A stretch of 64,000 nt of DNA from Flavobacterium sp. PMTSA4 (GTDB taxonomy: Bacteria > Bacteroidota > Bacteroidia > Flavobacteriales > Flavobacteriaceae): assembly GCF_032098525.1 (NCBI RefSeq), contig NZ_CP134890.1, positions 248,001-312,000 of the forward strand, in the 5' to 3' direction. Under the pieces are notes generated by a model, which had not been told where the DNA came from, did not search any database, and saw only the letters and a list, made by a program, of their open reading frames with translations. Both the position numbers and the translations under genes were made by a program. This document shows, in pieces, positions 25,878 through 33,657 of this stretch (the stretch's first letter is position 1; every line of letters begins with the position of its first letter).

Positions 25878-26882
25878 TTATCGGGTACTGTTTTTTAACA
25901 TCCAAATGGAACCGTTTTTTGTGGTTAATTTTTCTAGATTTCCTTTTATAGTTAAGTCGTTTAATATTTTTTCGCTTTCGTTTCTTGGAGTTTCTGATAA
26001 TTCGGAGAACTCTTTTGCGGTTAGCGAATGGTGTTTAGCAAACAATGATGCCCAGGTTTTATTGTAGTTGGTTTTAGACGCTTCAGGATAAAGTTTGATT
26101 AGTGCATTTTCGAATGCTGTGTAGGGTTTTGAACCATATACCATTTCGGTATTGCCCGATGCGTTTGTAAAGAACATCGTTGGAAAACCTCTTACACCTA
26201 GTTGTCTTCCGAGGTTTAAATCTTCATTAAAAAGTTCTTTGGCTTTTCCTTCATAATCGGTTTTGAATTTTTCTGTGTTAAGTCCAACATTCTTTGCAGC
26301 CAGTTCTAAATACTCCCATTTGGTTATATTCTTTTTTTGAAGAAAAACCATTTCTCTTATTTCACGAAGAAACAAAATAGCTTTTTCCTGGTTTTGCATT
26401 TGAGCTGCTTTAAAAGCAATTGAAGGCGGATAGGACGAAGGCAAAGGATCTTCGAGCCAAACGTTGCCATCTATAGGCATATCGTAGTAAATGCTTACTT
26501 TATCCCAATGATGAGCAACATCTGAAGGTTTGCTGATGCCACCACTGTTATAACTCCAATCGGGAAGCAAACCGCCCATTCTGTATTCGATTTCTATGTT
26601 GTTTCCATATTCTGATTTCAGCTTTCGCAGTTGTGGTTCGATACCCCAACATGAAGAACAAATTGGGTCGGTATAGTAAATTATTTTTACTGGTTTTTTT
26701 TCTGATTTTTCAATGTTGCTTTCTGTTGCTGTGGATTTGTCTGAAGGGATTTCGCAAATGCCGCTTTCTGGATTGCATAGTAAAGGATTATTTTGTTCCT
26801 GCATGTTTTCTTTTTTTTGAGATTGGCAACCTGTGGTGCTTATTGCAAATAATGTGATTAAAATAAGATGAGTTAAATTCAT
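25878..26882 (-). CDS. DsbA-family thioredoxin-like lipoprotein
   Basis: The 334-residue protein has a lipoprotein leader (FAISTTGCQSQ, Cys near residue 19) and a FrnE/SpxH-like DsbA fold: IIYYTDPICSSCWGIEPQLRKL with the CxxC pair CSSC, YRMGGLLPDWSYNSGG, and GVRGFPTMFFTN with the cis-Pro. The C-terminal 70 residues (FAKHHSLTAKEFSELS, LTIKGNLEKLTTKNGSIWMLK) look like a winged-helix remnant. The lipid anchor would place it in the periplasm, unlike cytosolic SpxH. It is divergent from an HxlR regulator with 85 bp between them. Confidence 0.85.
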   Translation of the reverse strand: MNLTHLILITLFAISTTGCQSQKKENMQEQNNPLLCNPESGICEIPSDKSTATESNIEKSEKKPVKIIYYTDPICSSCWGIEPQLRKLKSEYGNNIEIEYRMGGLLPDWSYNSGGISKPSDVAHHWDKVSIYYDMPIDGNVWLEDPLPSSYPPSIAFKAAQMQNQEKAILFLREIREMVFLQKKNITKWEYLELAAKNVGLNTEKFKTDYEGKAKELFNEDLNLGRQLGVRGFPTMFFTNASGNTEMVYGSKPYTAFENALIKLYPEASKTNYNKTWASLFAKHHSLTAKEFSELSETPRNESEKILNDLTIKGNLEKLTTKNGSIWMLKNSTR

Positions 26883-26912
26883 TTTTTTGAAAAGCTACTT
26901 CAACCATTTGGT

Positions 26913-26929
26913 TAACTTTGCGCAAAGTT
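26913..26929. promoter_or_regulatory. 16-bp palindrome over a promoter box (candidate HxlR operator)
   Basis: AACTTTGCGCAAAGTT at 26914-26929 is a perfect palindrome in the region between the DsbA-like gene and the HxlR gene. With the preceding T it contains TAACTTTG, a plus-strand TAnnTTTG -7 box at 26913-26920, about 48 bp before the HxlR start. A dimeric regulator bound here would block RNA polymerase. Confidence 0.65.
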
Positions 26930-26967
26930 GAGAACTTAAAAACAACTATGCAATAAGTCAGAAATTC

Positions 26968-27276
26968 ATGACTACTAAAAAAGACACTGTTGATAGCCAA
27001 ACTTGTCCTGCACAAGGACTTTTAAAATTACTGTCAGGGAAATGGAAACCCGAAATTTTTCGTTTGGCAGTAGAAGGACCTTTGCGGTTCAGTAGTTTGT
27101 TGCGTCAAATAGAAGGTTCCAACAAGCAGACGTTGTCTGTTGCTTTAAAAGAGCTGGAAGAAGTTGGCATGTTAGAAAAAGTGGTTATCCGACAAAAGCC
27201 TTTGCATATTGAATACAATCTTACCGAAAAAGGAATGTCGTTAGTGCCTGTTTTTAAACAATTGGAGAGTTTTTGA
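26968..27276 (+). CDS. HxlR family transcriptional regulator
   Basis: The 102-residue protein is a winged-helix regulator of the HxlR/DUF24 group: GLLKLLSGKWKPEIFRLAVEGPLRFSSLL, then SNKQTLSVALKELEEVGMLEK and the wing LHIEYNLTEKGMSL. A single Cys (SQTCPAQG, residue 13) stands where electrophile- or thiol-sensing members such as HypR or YodB have their redox Cys. The target is probably the divergent DsbA-like gene and itself, through the palindrome at 26914-26929. Confidence 0.9.
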   Translation: MTTKKDTVDSQTCPAQGLLKLLSGKWKPEIFRLAVEGPLRFSSLLRQIEGSNKQTLSVALKELEEVGMLEKVVIRQKPLHIEYNLTEKGMSLVPVFKQLESF

Positions 27277-27479
27277 TAGTATTGATTAGGGAAAAAGACA
27301 AATAAGTTATTGTTTATAATCTCTAAGCAGTGGACTTTTACTTCTGAGGATTTGAATTTATTGAGAACCACTTTGTTAGGTTTCCAACGAAATGACAAAG
27401 TGTGTGGATAATGATTGTTGAGATTGCAATACTTTGCTTGCAATGACAAAAACAGGAGAAAACGTTTTGAATTACATGA

Positions 27480-27800
27480 TTGACGTTTGTAAATACATGC
27501 CCTAGGTTTACAAATACATGCCTTGCGTTTGCAATTACACACCTTACGTTTGCAATTACACACCTTACGTTTGCAATTACATGCCTTACGTTTGCAATTA
27601 CATGGGTGACATTTGCAATTACATGCCTGTACGTTTTGATTACATGCCTGTACGTTTCAATTACATGGGTTAACGTTTCGATTACACGCTTGTACGTTTC
27701 AATTACATAGGTTAACGTTTCAATTACACGCCTGTACGTTTCAATTACATGGGTTAACGTTTCGATTACACGCCTGTACGTTTGGATTACACAGCTGTTC
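27480..27800. repeat. 21-bp imperfect tandem repeat array, about 15 copies
   Basis: The unit is close to CTTACGTTTGCAATTACATGC, in an early TTTGCAATTACA form and a later form alternating CTGTACGTTTCAATTACATGG with GTTAACGTTTCGATTACACGC. The 21-bp period is nearly constant, which is two helical turns. It lies between the convergent ends of the HxlR gene and a small lipoprotein gene. The open frame across it is a result of the 7-codon period and not a gene. Bases 27277-27479 hold nothing I can name. Confidence 0.93.
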
Positions 27801-27838
27801 TTGTATATTACATTGTTGGATTATTAAAAGTAGCTAAT

Positions 27839-28234
27839 TTACATACCATCACCTCCAAAACTGAAATCGGGCGTCCAAGATGCAGCTGCAATAACAACAA
27901 CTATAATAACAGGAAAAGCAATTAATACAATAGTGCTTATAGTAGAATTTTTTTTATCATACTTATGTATAGAAGCAATTTTTGTGGTATCTAAAGCGGT
28001 CTTTTTAAATGTTTTATTAACCTTGTTTAAGCCATAATAAACGCTGTCTACCTTTTCAATTTGGTCAAACTTTAATTTGGTTTTTGAAGTTGTTTTAACC
28101 GCTACTTTGTCTTTAGTAAGCACTGCGGTATCAATTGAAATAGATTCTTGTTTATAAACAGCACAACTTTCTAGCATAATCGGCAGTGCCAATAAACCAC
28201 AGATTACTTTCATTTTTAGATTTTTTGCTTTCAT
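27839..28234 (-). CDS. Small hypothetical lipoprotein with C-terminal membrane segment
   Basis: I start it at the ATG at 28234 (MKAKNLKMKVICG), giving 131 residues, because this places a proper lipoprotein leader at the N-terminus: hydrophobic VICGLLALPIMLESC with Cys near residue 23. The middle is charged (TKDKVAVKTTSKTKLKFDQIEKVD); near the C-terminus is a strong hydrophobic segment, IVLIAFPVIIVVVIAAA, followed by a Gly/Asp tail. I recognise no domain. It stands alone, next to the 21-bp array. Confidence 0.65.
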   Translation of the reverse strand: MKAKNLKMKVICGLLALPIMLESCAVYKQESISIDTAVLTKDKVAVKTTSKTKLKFDQIEKVDSVYYGLNKVNKTFKKTALDTTKIASIHKYDKKNSTISTIVLIAFPVIIVVVIAAASWTPDFSFGGDGM

Positions 28235-28398
28235 GATTCTAATATTTATATAGTTAGGCATCATAGCAAAAGAGGTACATAAAGGTATATTAAATTTTGT
28301 TTCGTTAAACAAAAAACAATTACTTTTTTAAGTGTATTTGTTTGAAAAATAAAAGGTTATGTGATTGTGTTCATAAGTCTGATGGTATAAGACGAAAA

Positions 28399-28430
28399 AA
28401 ACCTAACAAGCTTTTACACTCATTAGGTTT
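28399..28430 (-). terminator. Terminator after clpB
   Basis: AAACCTAA and TTAGGTTT form an 8-bp stem with a 16-base loop; on the minus strand a T-run (complement of 28395-28401) follows. It lies 32 bp beyond the clpB stop codon. Confidence 0.7.
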
Positions 28431-28461
28431 TCCATCAAATCAATCAACCAATTATTAGGAG

Positions 28462-31065
28462 TTATTCAACCATTTCCGTTTGATTTCTAAAAACCAGTTT
28501 ACCATCAAAACTATCCAAAAGGATAATGCTATCAGTAGTAATGTTTCCTGCCAATATTTCTTTACTCAATTGGTTTAAAACCTCACGTTGAATCACGCGT
28601 TTTACAGGTCTTGCTCCAAAGTGTGGGTCATATCCTTTCATCGCCAAATAATCTATAGCTTCTGGAGTAGCATCCATAGTGATGTTTTGTTGTGCCAACA
28701 TTTTTGTCACACTATGCAATTGTAACCCAACAATTTCGAGTATGTTTTCATTGCTTAACGGAGTAAACATTACAATTTCATCAATACGATTGATAAACTC
28801 AGGTCTAACCGTTTGTTTTAATAAGCCCAACACTTCTACTTTAGCAGCTTCAGTGGCAGCTTCAACAGAACCTTTGAGGTTTTCAAACTTTTCTTGTATA
28901 ATATGACTTCCCATATTAGACGTCATGATGATGATAGTGTTTTTAAAGTCGGCAACTCTACCTTTATTATCCGTTAATCTTCCTTCGTCTAAAACTTGCA
29001 GTAAGATATTAAATGTATCAGGATGTGCTTTTTCAATTTCATCCAAAAGCACTACGCTATATGGTTTTCTTCTGACAGCTTCGGTCAATTGTCCGCCTTC
29101 ATCATAGCCAACATAGCCTGGAGGAGCACCAACCAATCTGCTCACACTGTGGCGTTCCTGATATTCACTCATATCAATACGCGTCATGGCGTTTTCATCA
29201 TCAAATAAGTATTCGGCCAATGCTTTTGCAAGCTCCGTTTTACCGACACCTGTTGTTCCTAAGAATAAGAACGAACCAATTGGCTTCTTGACATCCTGTA
29301 ATCCTGCACGGCTTCTGCGAACCGCATCACTAATTGCTTCTATGGCTTCTTCCTGACCAATTACTCTTTTGTGCAATTCATCTTCCAGGCGTAATAACTT
29401 TTCACGTTCGCCTTGAAGCATTTTCATCACCGGAACACCTGTCCATTTAGCAACAACTTCGGCAATGTCTTCTCGTGTTACTTCTTCTTTTATTAAAGAA
29501 GTTCCCGCTTGATTTTCTGCCAATTGTTTTTGATAAACATCCAGTTGTTCTTGCGCTTCTTTTATTTTTCCGTAACGCAATTCGGCTACCTTACCATAGT
29601 CACCATTACGTTCGGCTTGTTCGGCTTCTAGTTTAAAATCTTCAATTTGTTGTTTTACATTTTGAATATTGTCAACAACATCTTTCTCTGATTTCCATTT
29701 GGCAAAAATCTCGTTGCGTTCTTCTTTCAGATTAGCCAAATCTAATCCTAATCCTTTTAGTTTCGTTTCATCATTTTCACGTTTAATAGCTTCAATCTCA
29801 ATTTCCAACTGCATTATCTTTCTATCCAAAACATCCAATTCTTCGGGTTTTGAATTGATTTCCATTCTAAGTTTTGAAGCCGCTTCGTCCATCAAGTCAA
29901 TAGCTTTATCCGGAAGAAAACGATTTGTAATATAGCGTTGTGATAATTCAACTGCGGCAATAATAGCATCGTCTTTAATACGCACTTTATGATGCGTTTC
30001 ATATTTTTCTTTGATACCACGAAGTATTGAAATAGCACTTTCGGTATCGGGTTCATCAATCATTACTTTTTGAAAACGTCTTTCAAGTGCTTTGTCTTTT
30101 TCAAAATACTTTTGATATTCGTCTAAAGTGGTTGCACCTATGGCACGTAGTTCGCCACGAGCCAAAGCAGGCTTTAAAATGTTAGCAGCATCCATGGCAC
30201 CTTCGCCACCGCCAGCACCAACAAGCGTGTGAATTTCATCAATAAATAAGACAATATCACCTTCAGCAGAAGTAACTTCTTTCACCACTGATTTTAATCG
30301 TTCTTCAAATTCTCCTTTATACTTTGCACCAGCAATCAATGCACCCATATCTAAGGAATAAACAATTTTGTCTTTCAGATTTTCTGGAACGTCACCATCT
30401 ACAATTCTATGTGCCAAACCTTCGGCAATGGCCGTTTTACCAACTCCAGGTTCACCTACCAGCATCGGGTTGTTTTTAGTTCTTCGAGTTAATATTTGCA
30501 ACACTCTGCGAATTTCTTCATCACGACCAATAACTGGGTCTAATTTTCCTGTTCGGGCTAATTCATTGAGGTTTTTAGCATATTTGTTTAAAGAATTGTA
30601 ATTGTCTTCCGCAGATGCAGAAGTAACTCGTTCGCCTTTACGCAATTCAGTAATGGCACTTTCTAATCCTTTTTCGGTTACACCTTGGTCTTTTAGAATT
30701 TGAGCCACTTTACTTTTTGATTTAAATATGGCTAGTAGTAAATGTTCAATCGAAGTATATTCGTCGTTCATTTTTTTAGCAATGATGTTTGCTTCATTAA
30801 TTGTGTTGGCTGCTTCACGCGACATCATGATTTCGCTGCCTTGTGATTTTGCAAAGCTTTGAATAGTGCTGTCCAATACTTTTTTGAATAGTTCAACATT
30901 TACATTTAATTTTTTCAATATAAATGGTGTCACGTTTTCATCCACTTCAAGAATGGCTTTCATGATGTGCTCATTCTCCAATTGTGGATTACTATTTTCT
31001 TGTGCAATCTGCTGTGCGAGTTGCAAAGCTTCCTGCGATTTAATGGTTAAATTTTTTAAGTTCAT
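28462..31065 (-). CDS. clpB: ATP-dependent disaggregase ClpB
   Basis: The 867-residue protein has the Clp N-domain repeat (residues about 1-145), first AAA+ module with GEPGVGKTAIAEGLA, the long ClpB-specific middle coiled coil (about 410-530), and the second AAA+ module with LGTTGVGKTELAKALAEYLF. The length is that of ClpB (about 860). It works with DnaK to resolve aggregates. Upstream are three GTCAAAATGAC-like boxes shared with the divergent ytxJ gene, suggesting a stress-linked regulator. Confidence 0.97.
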   Translation of the reverse strand: MNLKNLTIKSQEALQLAQQIAQENSNPQLENEHIMKAILEVDENVTPFILKKLNVNVELFKKVLDSTIQSFAKSQGSEIMMSREAANTINEANIIAKKMNDEYTSIEHLLLAIFKSKSKVAQILKDQGVTEKGLESAITELRKGERVTSASAEDNYNSLNKYAKNLNELARTGKLDPVIGRDEEIRRVLQILTRRTKNNPMLVGEPGVGKTAIAEGLAHRIVDGDVPENLKDKIVYSLDMGALIAGAKYKGEFEERLKSVVKEVTSAEGDIVLFIDEIHTLVGAGGGEGAMDAANILKPALARGELRAIGATTLDEYQKYFEKDKALERRFQKVMIDEPDTESAISILRGIKEKYETHHKVRIKDDAIIAAVELSQRYITNRFLPDKAIDLMDEAASKLRMEINSKPEELDVLDRKIMQLEIEIEAIKRENDETKLKGLGLDLANLKEERNEIFAKWKSEKDVVDNIQNVKQQIEDFKLEAEQAERNGDYGKVAELRYGKIKEAQEQLDVYQKQLAENQAGTSLIKEEVTREDIAEVVAKWTGVPVMKMLQGEREKLLRLEDELHKRVIGQEEAIEAISDAVRRSRAGLQDVKKPIGSFLFLGTTGVGKTELAKALAEYLFDDENAMTRIDMSEYQERHSVSRLVGAPPGYVGYDEGGQLTEAVRRKPYSVVLLDEIEKAHPDTFNILLQVLDEGRLTDNKGRVADFKNTIIIMTSNMGSHIIQEKFENLKGSVEAATEAAKVEVLGLLKQTVRPEFINRIDEIVMFTPLSNENILEIVGLQLHSVTKMLAQQNITMDATPEAIDYLAMKGYDPHFGARPVKRVIQREVLNQLSKEILAGNITTDSIILLDSFDGKLVFRNQTEMVE

Positions 31066-31153
31066 CTATTTTTTCTCCTTTGTGTTGTTTAGAATAAAAG
31101 TTTTGAAAACTTCAATTCTTTAACGTCAATTTATGTTCCAATGTTAATTTCAG

Positions 31154-31226
31154 GTCAAAATGACTGATGATATTCTTAAATTTACTATTTTTCAAGTCAA
31201 AATGTCTTAAAATCAGTCAAAATGAG
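31154..31226. promoter_or_regulatory. Three phased GTCAAAATGAC-like boxes between clpB and ytxJ
   Basis: GTCAAAATGAC (31154-31164) is a perfect GTCA-N3-TGAC inverted repeat; GTCAAAATGTC (31196-31206) and GTCAAAATGAG (31216-31226) each deviate in one half-site. Spacings of 42 and 20 bp are about four and two helical turns. The third box contains the ATG of ytxJ. The position suggests an operator, perhaps for heat-shock control. Confidence 0.6.
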
Positions 31227-31614
31227 TTTTTTAAACAATCTTTTCGGAAAAAATAAAGCAGAAGAACTTCCAGATGTTTATTGGAGTTATTTAGAGCATG
31301 AGCAGCAATTAGAAGAAATAAATCAAACTTCTTTTCAAAAACCAGTAGTTATTTTTAAACATAGTACAGGTTGCGGTATAAGCAGAATGTCTTGGAATCA
31401 ATTTCAAAAAGATTATAATATTCCTAATGATAAAATGGAATTATACTATTTGGATTTATTAGCCTATCGTTCAATCTCGAATGCCATTGCCGAAAAATAT
31501 GGAGTAGAACATCAATCGCCACAAATATTGGTGATAAAAGATGGAGCGGTTGTTTTTCATACTTCACACGAAAGTATAGACGCTAAAGATTTAGAAGAAT
31601 ACGTTAACGATTAA
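31222..31614 (+). CDS. ytxJ: YtxJ-type bacillithiol-associated thioredoxin-like protein
   Basis: The 130-residue protein has a thioredoxin-like monothiol fold: QKPVVIFKHSTGCGISRMSWNQF, with the Cys in TGCGIS, and HQSPQILVIKDGAVVFHTSHESID. Bacteroidetes use bacillithiol, and YtxJ proteins are proposed to reduce bacillithiolated proteins (bacilliredoxin-like). It is divergent from clpB and convergent with the L,D-transpeptidase gene, 5 bp apart. Confidence 0.9.
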   Translation: MSFLNNLFGKNKAEELPDVYWSYLEHEQQLEEINQTSFQKPVVIFKHSTGCGISRMSWNQFQKDYNIPNDKMELYYLDLLAYRSISNAIAEKYGVEHQSPQILVIKDGAVVFHTSHESIDAKDLEEYVND

Positions 31615-31619
31615 TCTTA

Positions 31620-32477
31620 TTACTTTTTAGAATAATAATTTATTCTCTTTTCTTGTTCTTTTATAATAGTATTCAAATAAGGAGAAATTGCTTTTTGTAA
31701 TTGTTCCTCTGAGATATTTAACACTTTTGGATTATCACTCAGAGCCAACCAAGGTTTTGGAGCATCAAAATCATAACTACCAAATACAAAAACGGGTGTT
31801 CCTTTTAATTTTACTTGTTGATCGTTTTCTAAAACCCATTCATCGGCAAATTTATAAAGCATTTTAGCATCTTTTTCCAACAAACGCAAACACGAATGAG
31901 AAGCAGGATAACCTGGTAATTCATATTCATGGAAACCAACTCCTAGTTTATTTTCGATATTAAAATTCCACTTCAATTCCCATTCATCATTAAAAGTACT
32001 TGTGGTTTCTTCAGCTTTCCAGTTGGTAAAAAACAATCCTGTTGGTGTTTTATCTTTTTCTTTTCCCATACTTGTCGGACCAACGTGAGTTAAAACTCCA
32101 TATTCATAAGTTGCAAAAGATTGAGTTGCATAGGAGAATAAAATTATCTTTTTTACATTGTCCAGTGCAGAAACGTCAAAGGGAAATGGCATATAATAAG
32201 CAATGTCACCCGATGAATCGGTTGGAACTAAAATTGAATCTGACTTTTTAAGATTCGCTTCGTCCAATCGATTAACAGCTAATACAATATTTAAGGATTT
32301 TTGATTTTTATTGTTTTCTTTAAACCAATTAAGAGTTTTTTTGAAAGTATATATTATTTCGCTCGGTTTTACTCTTTCTACAATTGGTTTATTTTCATTT
32401 TTAGTTTCTTCATTTTTGTTACACGAAAAGGTAAGTAACACAAAAAGAAATACAAATATTTTTATTGAATTTTTCAT
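31620..32477 (-). CDS. L,D-transpeptidase (YkuD) lipoprotein
   Basis: The 285-residue protein has a lipoprotein leader (VLLTFSCNKNEE, Cys near residue 19) and a YkuD domain: GPTSMGKEKDKTPTGLFFTNWKAEE, then HEYELPGYPASHSCLRLLEKDA with the catalytic Cys in SHSCLRL (canonical SHGCIRL). Family members cross-link peptidoglycan or attach proteins to it. It is divergent from the TauE/SafE gene with 169 bp between them. The position suggests periplasmic, membrane-tethered action. Confidence 0.88.
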   Translation of the reverse strand: MKNSIKIFVFLFVLLTFSCNKNEETKNENKPIVERVKPSEIIYTFKKTLNWFKENNKNQKSLNIVLAVNRLDEANLKKSDSILVPTDSSGDIAYYMPFPFDVSALDNVKKIILFSYATQSFATYEYGVLTHVGPTSMGKEKDKTPTGLFFTNWKAEETTSTFNDEWELKWNFNIENKLGVGFHEYELPGYPASHSCLRLLEKDAKMLYKFADEWVLENDQQVKLKGTPVFVFGSYDFDAPKPWLALSDNPKVLNISEEQLQKAISPYLNTIIKEQEKRINYYSKK

Positions 32478-32597
32478 AATTAATCTTTTTGTAAAGTTGC
32501 AATTATTGAAAGAAAACTGTCTTATATGATTTTGAGAAATTATTATAAATTGGACAGATTACTTACTTAACAAACAGTTAATTCATCAGTAATAGAT

Positions 32598-32627
32598 TTT
32601 GTTTTCAGCTAATACTGATTACCTTTG
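32598..32627 (+). promoter_or_regulatory. Promoter for the TauE/SafE gene
   Basis: TTTG at 32598-32601 and TACCTTTG at 32620-32627 are separated by 18 bp, matching the Bacteroidetes TTTG / TAnnTTTG arrangement. The start codon is 19 bp downstream of the -7 box. Confidence 0.7.
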
Positions 32628-32646
32628 ATTTAATTCTTTTTGATTA

Positions 32647-33477
32647 ATGCTGACATCTTCCTTACTTACTATATTGTTAATCGTAATAAGCTTTTTGATA
32701 AGTTTATTTGGTTCAATCGTGGGTATTGGAGGCGGAATTTTCATAGTTCCAATTTTAATTACTTTTTTTGGCTATCCACTTGAATTAGCGGTTGGCACAA
32801 CGATGTTTTCATTGATTCCTTCTTCAATGATGTCAACATTTTTAAATAAAAAAAATGGAAATGTTGATTTTAAAATGGGAGTGTTACTTGAAATACCAAC
32901 GATTATTGGTGTTGTAATTGGTAGTTTTTTATTAACGTATTTCGCACCAAAAAACCTTGAAATTACATTTTCAATTTTGGTTTTTTTATTAGGAAGTAGT
33001 TTTTTTGTAAAAAGGAAACAACAAGTATCAAAGCAAAGTTTTTTTGGTAAACTAAATCATCTTAAACCAAGATTCATAATTAAGAATAAGAAAAAAAATG
33101 TTGCTTACAGAGTTAGTTTTCAAATGGTTTTATTTTTTGGTCTGTTATCGGGAACATTAGCAGGATTGTTTGGAATGGGTGGAGGTTTTATGAAAACTCC
33201 AATTATGCTCAAAGTTTTTAAAATACCATCAAAAATTGCTACAGCAACGGCTTTATTTATGATTATGATTACGAGTATTACAGGTTCAATTAGTCATTAT
33301 TTACAAGGAAATGTATTAATAGATAGAACTTGGCCAGTAATGATTGGTTTTACTTTTGGAGCAATCGTAGGACATAAAATTAGCACCAATATTTCAGCAT
33401 CATTCCTTGAAAAACTTATTGGAATTGCATTAATTGCGGCATCAATGGTAATGTTGATGAACTTTCTAAATCATTAG
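32647..33477 (+). CDS. TauE/SafE family sulfite exporter-like permease
   Basis: The 276-residue protein has about eight membrane helices in two halves, each starting with the family signature: GSIVGIGGGIFIVPIL near residue 22 and GTLAGLFGMGGGFMKTPIML near residue 170. TauE/SafE proteins move sulfite, sulfoacetate or related organosulfur anions out of or into cells. It stands alone; no sulfur genes adjoin it, so the substrate is undetermined. Confidence 0.92.
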   Translation: MLTSSLLTILLIVISFLISLFGSIVGIGGGIFIVPILITFFGYPLELAVGTTMFSLIPSSMMSTFLNKKNGNVDFKMGVLLEIPTIIGVVIGSFLLTYFAPKNLEITFSILVFLLGSSFFVKRKQQVSKQSFFGKLNHLKPRFIIKNKKKNVAYRVSFQMVLFFGLLSGTLAGLFGMGGGFMKTPIMLKVFKIPSKIATATALFMIMITSITGSISHYLQGNVLIDRTWPVMIGFTFGAIVGHKISTNISASFLEKLIGIALIAASMVMLMNFLNH

Positions 33478-33621
33478 TTTAACTTTCTTTAAATAAAAAG
33501 ACGTAATTGTGTTATCTTCAATAAAACTATTAAAGATGATTGATTTTCAATGGTTTTTTTGTCGTTTTTAGCGAAACATAAAAATAAGTTTAATAAATTA
33601 AGTAGATATCAAAAAAATATT

Positions 33622-33629
33622 TATTTTTG
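33622..33629 (+). promoter_or_regulatory. -7 box for the DUF2135-like lipoprotein gene
   Basis: TATTTTTG fits TAnnTTTG, 28 bp before the ATG at 33658. No convincing -33 element is visible in the AT-rich leader. Confidence 0.45.
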
Positions 33630-33657
33630 AGATTATACACATAAAAACAATATTTAT

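Noticed and set aside
27480..27710. A 76-residue open frame through the 21-bp array
   Set aside because: The frame is open only because the repeat period is seven codons; composition is a repeat of the same few residues, with no promoter or start signal.
27480..27800. CRISPR array
   Set aside because: The units are contiguous 21-bp copies with no unique spacers and no cas genes in the window.
28235..28312. Longer start for the small lipoprotein
   Set aside because: It would bury the lipoprotein leader inside the protein.
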